From Alectoria sarmentosa (lineage: Eukaryota; Ascomycota; Lecanoromycetes; Lecanorales; Parmeliaceae), in NCBI GenBank assembly GCA_009733775.1, contig WOGZ01000001.1:248001-312000 (forward strand): a stretch of 64,000 bases of DNA, read 5' to 3'. Below are positions 10,578 through 21,060 of this stretch, one piece after another. The position numbers and the translations under genes were made by a program. The notes under the pieces were generated by a model, which ran no database searches, had not been told where the DNA came from, and saw nothing but the letters and a program-made list of their open reading frames with translations. The stretch's first letter is position 1; each line of letters starts with the position of its first letter.

Positions 10578-12603
10578 CTAGAATTCATTATCATCGCTCC
10601 CAGCAATGATGACATTGTTCACCTTGAGCACCATCCGACACAGCTGCGTGGCCAGGAGCAGCTGCTGCCTCTTCCCAATCAACGGATCAATGACAAAATG
10701 CTCGCGCATGTCGTTGCTTCCACTCTGCATGCAATCCACCCCCAACCTCGAATTCTTCTGCTTGACCTGCCTCGACTTGATGGAAGCCAACGTCTCAATC
10801 GGGCTCAGCCCCGAGTTCTCTGCCAGCGCCATGGGCACCGAGTCGAGGGCGTCGGCGAACGCTCGCATGGCGTACTGTTCCAGGCCGGGGCTCTTGACCG
10901 CAGCTTCCTCAACCGCGAGCGAGCAAGCGATCTCGGCGGCGCCGCCTCCATAGACAACGCGGTTGTCTTTGACGAGGTTCCGCACGACGCAGAGGGCGTC
11001 GTGTAGAGAGCGTTTGGCCTCGTCGATGATCATCTTGTTGCTCCCTCGGACGAAGATCGTTACCGCTCTGGTGTTTGCGCATTCCTCGATGACCAACATC
11101 TTTTCCCTTGTAGTCCCGAAGCTCATCTCTCGCACAACGCCTGCCTTTCCCAGCTTCGTGGCGCTGAGATCCTCGAATCGGGGAACGATCCGTCCGTTCG
11201 TCGCTATTGCGATGAGTTCGATTTCAGGTCCTCCGACCCATCTGACTGCAGGAAGCTTGTTCTGTAACAGCAGGTGGTTTGCCTCGTCATCAAATCCCCA
11301 TTGACATATCACAAGGTTGGCCCCCGTGTCTTTTATCTGCTGAATCATCTCTGTGAACTTGTTCTTCTCGTAAATCTGCAGCTTCTTGAACTCTTCAACA
11401 GTCGTTATGTCAAGCTTGTGCTTCGTCTTCGGCTTTGGTGGCTCGAAGGCGCAAGTCAAAATCGCCAGCTTGGCATCTCGTACCTCGTCTGGCATTTGAG
11501 GATGTGAAAAGTCTTTGTCGACTATAACGCCCTTGATCAGAAGCGTATCTTCTAATGAACCGCCGACTTTGCCGTCAACTTTGATCAGCTCGAAGTCGAC
11601 GTCTTTCCTGTCGAGATCGGCGACGGAGAGGACAGCGTCAACGGCTATCTGGGCGAATTGATCATGAGCTTTTGATACACTAGAGCACCGTCAGCTTTGC
11701 GTTCCCCTGGCTAGCATATCGAATCATACATTTTGCTTCCCAAACTAGTCTTCGCAACCTTGAAAAGGTTCTGCCTCTCTTCTTTTGTAAATTCGATCTT
11801 GTCGCTTATTCGGTCCAGCTCTTCCACTGCGACCTCACAGGCCTGATCGTATCCGTCTGCTATTCGAATGGGATGTATTCCCTTGTCGATGAGGTCCGCA
11901 GCTTGTTCCAGAAGAGCTCCTGCAAGTACAACAACACCTGTGGTCCCATCCCCTATCTCTTCGTCTTGCGACTTTGAAAGCTCCACTAGTAATTTTGCAA
12001 CGTGATTTGATATTTCCATCTAAATAGCCAGCCGTCAGTACAATATCTTGCATCGTAGGCTGAGACCGTACCTGCGACAGTATCGTAGCTCCATCATTGG
12101 TGACCGTGATATCTCCGTCTGGCGAAATGAGAATCTTGTCCAAACCTCGCGGCCCCTTTGAACCAGTCCTTAGCTACATCTCAGGTTTCACCAGTAGATT
12201 CACTGGTCTCGTCTTACCAGTGATGTTCGGACAATGTTCGCCACTGTCCTCGCTGCAGTGATATGGGATTTGACAGCGTCGTTTCCGTGCTGTCGTTTCT
12301 TTCTCCCTTGACTAAATCCAGTCAGACCAGTCTCTCCTTAGACCACTCCTATAGCGTCTAGATCATCGTGGCAGCACATTGGGGGCTCCAACGTACTCTC
12401 TCACAACGATGAAAGGTCGACCCTGCTCGTCCTTCATCACCGAGGCTGCAATTCGAGAGCGTCAGCTGTGGTACTGATATAGAAGCACCGAAACGACCAA
12501 GTGTACCATTTGACATATCCAACTCTGAGGACAAGGTCCGTCAGCTCAATCTTGCAAGGCTTGGGGAAAGCTCTTTTCTCTTGAGTGACTCACGCATAGC
12601 CAT
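10578..12603 (-). CDS. cct5: T-complex protein 1 subunit epsilon (CCT5), cytosolic chaperonin
   Basis: Seven exons (12603-12594, 12524-12507, 12445-12397, 12311-12218, 12155-12072, 12019-11730, 11679-10578) encode 548 residues, normal for CCT epsilon (541-562). Equatorial ATPase motifs are intact: NDGATIL (77-83) and GDGTTG (108-113). The C-terminal VYGGGAAEIACS and EHFVIDPLIGKRQQ..LCRMVLKVNNVI segments are typical of CCT5. CCT is the two-ring ATP-dependent chaperonin that folds actin and tubulin in the cytosol. The first two coding exons are only 10 and 18 nt, and the reading frame is restored at every junction. It is transcribed divergently from the HP1 gene. All splice calls are by eye. 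Confidence 0.96.
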
Positions 12604-12998
12604 CTTGAGCACTGCAGTGCCGTTTTTCTCTTGGAAACACCAGCCCAGAGAAATTTATGGAGTCAGAATGTTATCTGCAAAGGAGCTCAGATAAAACTTC
12701 AATTCCGTAGAGGTTTTGATCCGTATTGTGATACAATACCATGCAGGCCGTTGAAAATATTTGGGAGACGTGCCGGCGCGCTAGCGCTGCTCCACGCGAC
12801 TTGACCGTCGACCAAGAACCTCTGAGCATCACAATCACTTTGCGCCTCGCAACAACACTCATCGTCTACCTCATCCTAGCCATCACCGGTTTCTTCACTA
12901 TCAAATACTTTCTACAATTGATCTCTGAACTCTTTCATTGCCACCCACCTTCATACTTCACTCGGAGTAGCACTGACAAACACCGCTCACACCTCGCA
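12604..12998. promoter_or_regulatory. Bidirectional intergenic region between CCT5 and HP1
   Basis: The two start codons are 395 bp apart, so promoter elements must be shared or interleaved. An ATG at 12741 opens a frame that runs without stop to, and in frame with, the HP1 start at 12999 (see findings). Confidence 0.7.
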
Positions 12999-14120
12999 AT
13001 GCCTCGTAAGTTTATCACTGTCCTACTTGAGCTTCGCGTCATTCTGCGATCACGCATACTGACACCTCTATTCTAGCCCCTCTTCCAATCGAAGAGAGCG
13101 ACGTGGAGTCGGCCATTGAGGATGTCCCACCTACGAAAGCCGAGCTAGCTGAGATCAATGATGAACCCGCGGATGCTACAATGAAGGATGATGAAGACGA
13201 AGAGGATGATGATGATGAAGATCCGGAAACGTCAGTCTGGGCTTTTGTGAATTGTCGCACCTTGCTGACTACGGCTCAGCTTCATTGTCGAAGCCATCAA
13301 AGACCACCGCTCAGACTTTGAAGATGTGGGTGATCGCAGAATGTCCTAACTGTCGCTAATCGCCTGCTTATCTGATGTTCTCCCAGGGCCACATGCGCTA
13401 TCATGTCAAATGGAAGGGCTACGAGAAAAAGGCAGACCGCACTTGGGAGACGGAGGACAACCTCGAGTAAGCTTGAATATTCCAGCCATCAGCCGGCGTG
13501 CTAAATCAATGACAGGGGAGCAAAGGAGATTCTTGAAGAGTACTGGAAGAATATTGGCGGCAAGCCAGCTATGGACGAGCCAAAGTCCAGCACCAAGAAA
13601 CGAGGTCGTCAAAGCACAGGTGGAAAGAAACCCGACACAGGAAAGCGACCCAAGATGACCAAGACAAGCCGGACAAGCAGCGGCAAAGGCAAAGGCCGGA
13701 AGAGCAATGGGGCGCTTGATATCGAACAAGACGGCTCACCCATCCCGCTCATTGGCTACACGGATGAAGGCGATGATGACTGGAAGGCTCCTCCAGCAAA
13801 GGATGGAGCATGGGATCCACTAGTCCAGTCCGTCGACACCGTGACACGTGAAAATGCTGACGGCGAGCTGTGGGGTTATTTGATCTGGAATGCGAAGAAT
13901 GAAGATGGCAGATTCTACCGCTCGAAAGCGAAATTGCCCGTCATCTACCGAGCTTGTCCGCAGCGGATGCTGCACTTCTACGAGAAGCACCTGTGAGAGC
14001 TCCATCAGGGCTGCTTTCATGACTAAAATTGCTGACTGTCACTCTAGTGTCTTCTCAACGAGCGCGCCAGATGCAGTAACGGATGCGCCGGCGAAGGACG
14101 AGGAGGCTGCGGCGGAATAA
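12999..14120 (+). CDS. hepA: HP1-type heterochromatin protein (chromodomain and chromo shadow domain)
   Basis: Six exons (12999-13005, 13077-13230, 13280-13325, 13387-13466, 13516-13992, 14048-14120) encode 278 residues. An acidic N-terminus precedes the chromodomain at about 55-107: FIVEAIKDHR, then VKWKGY and TWETEDNLE, supplying the aromatic residues expected to cage methylated histone H3 Lys9. A basic hinge (KKRGRQS, KRPK) follows. A chromo shadow domain at about 195-257 (WGYLIWNAKNEDGRF, MLHFYEKHL) is the dimerisation module. This architecture defines HP1 (HepA in Aspergillus, HPO in Neurospora), a reader that compacts heterochromatin. The first coding exon is only 7 nt. A stop that appears at 13994 is bypassed by the last intron, giving a short acidic tail. 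Confidence 0.93.
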
Positions 14121-14776
14121 ACGCTCATCTTGTTGCAGAGATTCTTCGTTTTGCTGCCTGGTGTGGGCTAATACAGACACATTGCGGTGTTGGTCATTCT
14201 GCCGCAGCCAGCGCTGCCAATTGCAAAGCAAGTTTTGTGCTTAAAATTTATTTTCAAGCATGCCGTCTGCCTGATCGACGTCCTTTTTCACTTCACCTTC
14301 CCCGTTCGAATCTCCTATTGGAAACGCGCGGTCACCAACATGTACTTTAGCTCATTCGGACAACCAAAATACCCGTTAGGCGTCTAATAAGTCAGGAAAT
14401 TACTCCAGACGCGACATTGGTTTTCGAGAAAACATGGTGCCTCGTTGGGAGATCATAGATAGGAATACACATTGTTCACTCACGGTAGTCTGGCAAATTC
14501 ATTGGGATGGCCCTAAAGCTATATAATAGTCGTGTATCTGAGAAGATGAGCTTCCATCGCGCAACAAAGCTCAAGCCAGCTCAGAGGCGTATATAACGGT
14601 GTCCTAGGTATGTTCCCGAAAGCCAAAATATCAAAGCCATAAGCTAAAGGGATATCTCAGACAGTTCAATCAAAGCAGCAACAAGTTCCAGCAAATGGCC
14701 TAGCATGTCCCTTCCCACCTTTAATCCCCTCCCAGTCTCAGCATTTGATTCCGGCAGCAAACCCCTCTTTACATCC
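14121..14776. other. Convergent 3' intergenic region
   Basis: It lies between the 3' ends of the HP1 gene and the 14.8-16.7 kb gene. Only short, unsupported open frames are visible; it presumably holds both 3' UTRs and polyadenylation signals. Confidence 0.6.
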
Positions 14777-16651
14777 TCAACTTTCTTTGGGACAAGCGAT
14801 CCCCTTTGCTATCCCAACGTCCTCCCAATCCACCTCCCAAACACTCAGGACAATCATCTCAACTGCAGGTGCTTGCCCCTGTCCTGGCTCCATTTTCTTT
14901 ATTCTCCCCAACACCCTGGCCATCTTGCCCCTTCCCTGCTCGCCGACTAGCTCCTTCGAATCGTTGTCCCATAACCCGACACCCTTCCAGAAAATGTACG
15001 TGCCACTAAGGTACGGCGGCTTGTCCGTGAATAGATCTCCAAACTGGAAAAACTGCTTATACCCCCCGCTAGCTTCGCGTGAGGACGATACGACACGAGC
15101 ATAGAGCTCTATGATGGCGTCGACGTTTGTACGCGAGGCTACTGCGGCAGCGTTGAGAGCTTCTCCAATTCGAAAGCAGATGCGCAATAAGGTGCGATTG
15201 CTGAGACCGAGGATCGGAGAGCGGTCGCGGATGGCTTTTGGGAATGGGCACCGCATGAACGGTAGAGCATCACCGTTGTGATTCACAGGCACGAAGTGTG
15301 GATCATCGGTGGGAGAGGCTGGTATTCGGGACGATTTTGCTGGCGTGTAAGTTTTGGGCGACAGCCATTGCAGTTTTGGTGACGATGGTCGTTTTGCGGG
15401 GGAGGTAGCCTGGAGACTCTTTGGTTCGTCGACCATGAGATTGATGAGGTCATCATCGAGGTCATTGTCATCGAAGCAATTCGCGGACTCTTCTGATGTT
15501 CTCGCGCGATTTGGGTTGGCATTTCCTGTGACGTGATTTAAGATGCAGGAGGCTTGGGAACTCCGTAGGGGCGAAGAAGGGACGTCGATAATGTCGGCAG
15601 CCACTAAGGTTGGATCCTCATCATAGACTACTCCGTCTGAGCCTGGGACAACTTCAGGCCAGTGCGGTTGATCGTTTTCGAGCTGCTCATCAATATACAA
15701 TGTATCATCCGAGAAATCCTGCGGCCGCCAGTCTGAGCCCAAGGGTTCCTCTTCCGCAGGAACTGCCATTGACTGCATCATCTCTTCGAGACACTCATCG
15801 TTAATTGGGAATTCGTCCTCTTCGCCATGATCACCCGATCTGATATCATCAAAATCAAAGAGGCTGTCTGATATTGAGTTCAGGAAATCGAATTCGTCTA
15901 CCACCATTGTTCCCTGAGAAATTTGGGCTTGAAAGGTCGGAGGACTCGTTTGGGTAAAGGGTGGTGCACCAAAGTCTCTTACTTTTGGATCGGTAGCGGA
16001 GTCGTGGTGAATAGATCTATTATTGCCATCAAACCCTGCTTGAACCTCATCGCTTCTGGGAGGTGTGGGGGGAGTAGCTTGGTTGATGACATTGCCACGC
16101 CCATGTGCATACGCAGTCTGGTAGTTGTCGGCCAGTTCAGAAGGCTTGTTCTGTTTCTGTCTACCGTTGAACGCTGGCTTAACCTTGAGCTCGACTGATG
16201 CGTCACCAATCCTTTGCAATTCTGGATTCTGCTCCAATGGATTCTCTCCAAAGGAGAACCCAGCTTTCACGGATAGCGTTCCATTCCCGGAAGACGTGGG
16301 CTTGGTTCTTGATAAGCCTTGCGAAATATCCTGGCAGTCCAATTGCGCCGCTGTCTTGGCTCTCTTTGTCTTTTTGGTGCTCGCAGCCTTTTTGGGCTTG
16401 GCTGCTGCTGTAGTAGCAGATGGTTGAGTCTTTCGCTTCCTCGGGGCTCTGGGTTTATCGGCCGGCTTGGACTTGTTGGCAGCATCCTCGTGCTTTGGGT
16501 GAATGGGAACAGGGTGATTGATAGGTGTGAAGTCGGAGATTTTTGGCGCAGCAAATGGATCTTCTGGAGGCTGGTCCAACATCGGCTCGTCCATCATCGC
16601 CGCTTCTCTCATCTCATGTGAATCCCATCCCCACGCTCTTTGCGCCGTCAT
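14777..16651 (-). CDS. Uncharacterised fungal protein, basic N-terminal tract and compact C-terminal module
   Basis: A single open frame encodes 624 residues from the first true ATG (16651). I do not recognise the family. The N-terminal quarter contains Lys/Arg/Pro clusters (RAPRKRKTQ, KPKKAASTKKTKRAK) suitable as nuclear localisation or DNA-contact sequences. The middle is acidic and disordered (around EEDEFPINDECLEEM). The last 140 residues look folded: LRICFRIGEALNAAAVA, then FQFGDLFTDKPPYLSGTYIF and an amphipathic end with VLSVWEVDWEDVG. A nuclear role is inference from the basic tract. It is head-to-head with LSB5, and no intron is needed. Confidence 0.8.
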   Translation of the reverse strand: MTAQRAWGWDSHEMREAAMMDEPMLDQPPEDPFAAPKISDFTPINHPVPIHPKHEDAANKSKPADKPRAPRKRKTQPSATTAAAKPKKAASTKKTKRAKTAAQLDCQDISQGLSRTKPTSSGNGTLSVKAGFSFGENPLEQNPELQRIGDASVELKVKPAFNGRQKQNKPSELADNYQTAYAHGRGNVINQATPPTPPRSDEVQAGFDGNNRSIHHDSATDPKVRDFGAPPFTQTSPPTFQAQISQGTMVVDEFDFLNSISDSLFDFDDIRSGDHGEEDEFPINDECLEEMMQSMAVPAEEEPLGSDWRPQDFSDDTLYIDEQLENDQPHWPEVVPGSDGVVYDEDPTLVAADIIDVPSSPLRSSQASCILNHVTGNANPNRARTSEESANCFDDNDLDDDLINLMVDEPKSLQATSPAKRPSSPKLQWLSPKTYTPAKSSRIPASPTDDPHFVPVNHNGDALPFMRCPFPKAIRDRSPILGLSNRTLLRICFRIGEALNAAAVASRTNVDAIIELYARVVSSSREASGGYKQFFQFGDLFTDKPPYLSGTYIFWKGVGLWDNDSKELVGEQGRGKMARVLGRIKKMEPGQGQAPAVEMIVLSVWEVDWEDVGIAKGIACPKES

Positions 16652-17266
16652 CTCTTCTCTTTGATGCACCTTCGGTCCCCTCTTTCCCCCTCCTCCCACA
16701 TCCTTAGCTCCTCCTCCACCACCACTTCCTCCACGGCTGAATGTTTGACGGGGGGGTCTATCACATAGACTGAGAAGTGGATTGTGCGAAGCTGAGAGAA
16801 AGAAGAGACGTGGAAGAAATTCCCGTCATCTGCATCTGCACCCCGCATTACGAAAAGGGTTAAGCGTCTCGTCTCAGGCTGCTTCAATGATGGAGTGATC
16901 CATCCGGGCGCCTTATTCGCCGCCACGAGCGGAGCGAATTGCCATTGAGAGCTCTCTCGCTCCAAGCTCGATATCAAAAAGGCATCCTTTTGATTTGATA
17001 CTCTACTTTGATAGAAATGCAGTACTAGCTACCCTAAAGACTCCAAAGGATCTCAAGATTGTTTCGTCTCATCAGACTCCAGGAGAGCTTGTTGAAAGTC
17101 GTCCTTACACCATCCCGTCGTCTCTTTTCCTCGTCCCACAGCAGCTGCCTGTGTTCAGAGAAGCCACTTTCTCAACGTGGCCCACAGCTAACGTCTGTGT
17201 ATTATCAGTATCTGGTCATGGGCGTGTGTATGAGTTCCACAACGCAAAGCTGACAAAGAGAAAAAG
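16652..17266. promoter_or_regulatory. Bidirectional intergenic region upstream of LSB5
   Basis: 615 bp separate the divergent start codons. Short open frames inside have no coding signature. No specific factor site is claimed. Confidence 0.55.
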
Positions 17267-18841
17267 ATGTTTTCGACTTCGGTAGGTGGCAGATACATGT
17301 AACTGTTCCCAGCTACCAACGACTTATCTTTCATTTCTTCGGCCCAATGATATATTTTCTTTCCCTTCCACGCCTCTGAGAATCATCAAGAGTAACATTC
17401 CTAGTCTACCTAGCACCCATTCACGTGTGCTATGCTTCTCAATCTCGTCTACTTGCAACCCTTCTGATCTTTCCATTAAGCTAATGCCATCTTCTCTGGA
17501 CTTTCAGAGCAAGCCGTACTCGGCAATCACAGTCCAGATCAATCGCTTGACAAGTGAACAATACGAAGCAGATGATATGAGTGGGATTGTAGACCTTATC
17601 GAGGTCATAAGATTGCAAACTGGTGGTCCAACCGAAGCGGCGCGAGCGATACGGAAGAAGCTGTAAGCCGGATGATGCTTTGACGACCACGTTAAGCTTT
17701 ACTAATTCAATCTGCAAGTAAGTATGGTAGCGTTGACCAGCAACTACGAGCTCTCACGGTCCTCGACGGTCTCATTGAAAATGCTGGTCCTCGCTTCCAG
17801 CGTGGTTTCGCGGACGAGCCACTGCTAGAGCGCCTTCGTGTCTGCGCTACAGATTCGATGTCAGACTTGGAGGTAAAGAAAAAGTGCCAAATCCTCTTCA
17901 GACAATGGGCCGTCGCCTACCAGTCCAGCCCGGGCATGGAGCGCGTCGTGGCCCTGCAGAAGCAGCTTCCCAAGAGGAAGAAGCCTATCACCCAGGCGCA
18001 ATCGAAGGTACTGCAAGAGACCGAGCGAGAGGCAAATGAAGATCCCTTTGGCAGCACCGAGGACGAAACTATCTCTGCCGACTCAAGCTCAATGGCTTCA
18101 CCAAATCTGACTTCACGAGGCAACGCTACCTCAAGCATCACGCCAACACCAAAATACAATCCTAAGAAAATGAAGCCTGACAAGCATAGCAAGAAATCAA
18201 GATTAAGAGCCTTCAACCTTGAAAAGGAGAAACCCCAACTCCTCCAAGCCATTGCCTCCTCCTCTGTCGCGAGTACCAACCTCATGAATGCCCTCAAACT
18301 CCTGAACCGAGAAAAGCTTCGTGTTAGCGAACACGCAGAGACCGTCAACCGCTTTGACACATGTAAAGCCCTGCGGCGGCAGATTTTACGGTATATTCAG
18401 CATGTGGAAAGCGAGCAGTGGCTAGGTAGTCTAATCAATGCTAATGATAGCCTTGTTGAGGCTCTGATGGCATACGAGATCCTCGACAAGAGTGTCGACG
18501 ACGATAGTGACAGCGAAGGGCAAGAGTGGAGTGACGACGAGAGACCAGCGAAGCCCACAAGGCCGGAGTCAGACGAGCAGAAAAAGACACAAGAAGCGTT
18601 TCCAAGGTTCTACATCAGTAAAAACCCCAGCCAGCAGCATCCGATGATGCCTCTGAACGGGCAAGGTGGGATACGGCACGCCGAGGATGACGATTCTGAG
18701 GGAGAGGAAGGAGATGATCCTTTTGCAGATAGTAATGCCGTGCACACGCCGAAAGCTGAACGGCCTGGAATGACTTGGTGAGAGAAACTTTTGCAATCAG
18801 GATGGTCTTGAAAGCTCACACATTGCAGGCGAGAGGTATAG
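17267..18841 (+). CDS. lsb5: LSB5-like VHS and GAT domain protein (actin/endocytosis adaptor)
   Basis: Four exons (17267-17281, 17508-17662, 17719-18777, 18829-18841) encode 413 residues. The 226-bp first intron joins MFSTS to SKPYSAITV; the last exon supplies only the final residues, giving a WREV terminus, and removes an apparent stop at 18779. An N-terminal VHS domain (about 8-150) contains SGIVDLIEVIRLQ and a helical KKKCQILFRQWAVAY segment. A GAT-like three-helix region spans about 224-313. Acidic stretches and a final DDPFAD segment follow. Yeast Lsb5 binds Las17/WASP and ubiquitin and works at the actin-endocytosis interface; the same role here is inference from family. The family call is strong, the terminal micro-exon good. 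Confidence 0.9.
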
Positions 18842-21060
18842 GTTTGATTGACGAAGCGAATGGCGTTCGGTTAATTGTATGCTACAGCCTGCTCCTGCGA
18901 AGGCTCAAAGCCAATGGCTGCGTGCGGATTTATGGATTTCCATGCTTGACGTCCAAGCGCCTTTGGTTTGCAAATCCTACCTCATTCCCTTCCCTGCAGA
19001 TATCACCAATCTCCCTTCTCGACCATCTTCACACCCACGCTATCGCTCCCCTTCTCAACACAATTTCATCCTCCTTGGGCTCCTTTTTCCTTACTTTCGC
19101 CGTCTCCCTGCCGTCGTTCACATCCCTCATTCGCGGTCCAGTGCGGAAAGCTATCCAATTGCAACAAACATACAATGGTGATAGCGGGGATGAAGATCAG
19201 CCAGAGGATCATACACGTCTATAGTGGTAGGTACGTAAGATTGAGAGGGAGCCGGTGAAACGCCGATGGCGGGCTTAGGGTGGAGGAGCCTGGGAGACAT
19301 TGCTTTAAGACTTCGAGTCAGTAGGTGTCTCTAGGAGCGAACACAAGTTGCGCTGTAGAGCCCCGGAGTATTAGACACCTGCGACAAGCGTTGCACCTTG
19401 ATGGGCGATACGAATCGGGGAGCTAAAGTACGGCATAAGAATGATGACTTGGAGGTTTCGTGGGCTACAGCCGGTGTTGGTGTTGGGAATGGCATGGGAT
19501 TGAGAGAGAGCATTAATTGTCTGGATTCATGGTAGGTCTCAGGCTGAGGTATCAGGCAACGAGTTGAAAGGAATAGGTTTGCGGCTCAAAAGAGTGGATC
19601 AGGCAACGAGTTGAAAGGACTAGGTTTGCGACGTAAAAGAATGGATGGTCAAAGGCAAGATATTTCGGTATCCTATGCGAGTACGACTTCGGATAGGATA
19701 GTTTTGCGATCGAGTATTTCTTCGAGTCGGCCATGTCACACGTTGTATCATGCTTCTGCGTCTCGGATAGGATCAACGTGACCGATTCATTTGGTATCAA
19801 GAAGAGCAAAATTGAAAGTACGTCAATAGTGAACACTAGAGATCTATGAGAATTGCTTTTCTTCTCGCAGAAGAAAAAGGAAAACACCAGTGCGAAGATT
19901 GCCAAACCTGTCCATCATCCCAGCAATATATATTCCCGACTGCGGGCAAGCGGCCAGAAGTATCACCAATAGAAGAACCAAAGAAGAATAATGTCGTCCG
20001 TTCTCCAACCCTACCCCAATTAATTCTAATCATGAGATGACAGACTTGATGTCCAAAATCGGCGGAGAAATAGGCAGGATTCCGCGCCTTCACGCCAGAA
20101 TATGTATCAGTCAAGGGCGAGGAAGTCAGTCAGACCGCGAGGAGGAAAATACCTACTGCGACCACGAGACCGATTTGCGCCAAGAGGCCAGGAATGCATA
20201 CAGTAGACGATAAGACTAGATGGCTACGTGTGGAGGATCATCAGTCAATACAGGTTCAGATATTCTCTTTTCTTTGTAAATGGTATGGTATTTGAGCCAG
20301 GGGGAGAGGCCGGGTTCTTGACAGAGGGAGGCGGGATCCGTCATAAGACGGCGCATGCGCAAGGGCGAGGAATGCAGGGTCGGGTAAAGCGAGAGCAGAA
20401 GAGTGCAGACAAAGAGGGGAAAAAAAAGCCATCGGAGTGGTATGCGGGAAAGATGAAAGATCGGTTGCGGAGGAGAGTGGTCTGCTTTGGTTGGTCTCTG
20501 TTGTAATGCAGGCGGGAAGAAATTCGAATGTTCGACGGGGTTAGACAGAGCCAGCGGCGGGCTGGGGGAATTCCAGGAGGCTGCGGAAGCATGTGAACAT
20601 TGACGTTAGACTTGGAGAATCTGGTTATACAGAATAAAAGGAGATCAATGGAAGCAGCAGAGCTTTGAAGGGGGTTGGAGTATTGAAAAAAAGGAGCTCA
20701 ACCCAAAGAGATTGGGTGCACCTTTGTGCTATGCATTACTTTGCCAGTAGTTGTCAGGGCGAGATTGAGACCACTTCGATGCCAAATCGCTCGAATGATT
20801 GCTACCATATGCATTGTTCCGTACTATCTGCGGTATATCTAGGAAACGCTGGCCGGGGGCCGCGTTGATATATTCTCGATTGTCAAGTAACAGGAACTAA
20901 TTAGTGTACACATTTTCCGCCGGAACACCTTCGCTGGAACCGTTTTGCTATGATGCTTCGTCAGTTGCTCGTAAAGATGTTGAAGGTTCACTCAAGAACG
21001 TGTTCTTCTTCTCTTCTCCTAGTCGCACTAAATATCCTCGTAATTTCCACACCTTCACCT
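18842..21060. other. 2.2-kb intergenic region between the 3' ends of LSB5 and KAR9
   Basis: No gene could be supported. A pyrimidine-rich stretch (about 18975-19120) precedes an ATG at 19174 that opens MVIAGMKISQRIIHVYSG and then meets a good donor (gtacgtaag). It resembles a fungal 5' end, but I found no convincing next exon. On the opposite strand there are two hydrophobic open segments, near 19215-19150 and 20205-20140, the latter without a start codon. A two-copy 47-bp tandem repeat lies at 19551-19644. Confidence 0.45.
19551..19644. repeat. Two-copy 47-bp imperfect tandem repeat
   Basis: Unit 1 (19551-19597) and unit 2 (19598-19644) both begin atcaggcaacgagttgaaag and align end to end without gaps, differing at a handful of positions. 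No open reading frame or known element spans them. Confidence 0.9.

Noticed and set aside
19140..20210. Hydrophobic minus-strand segments MILWLIFIPAITIVCLLQ and CIPGLLAQIGLVVAVGIFLLAV
   Set aside because: They are 1 kb apart, the second has no ATG and upstream stops, and no intron pair joins them; strand complements of acidic sequence often look hydrophobic.
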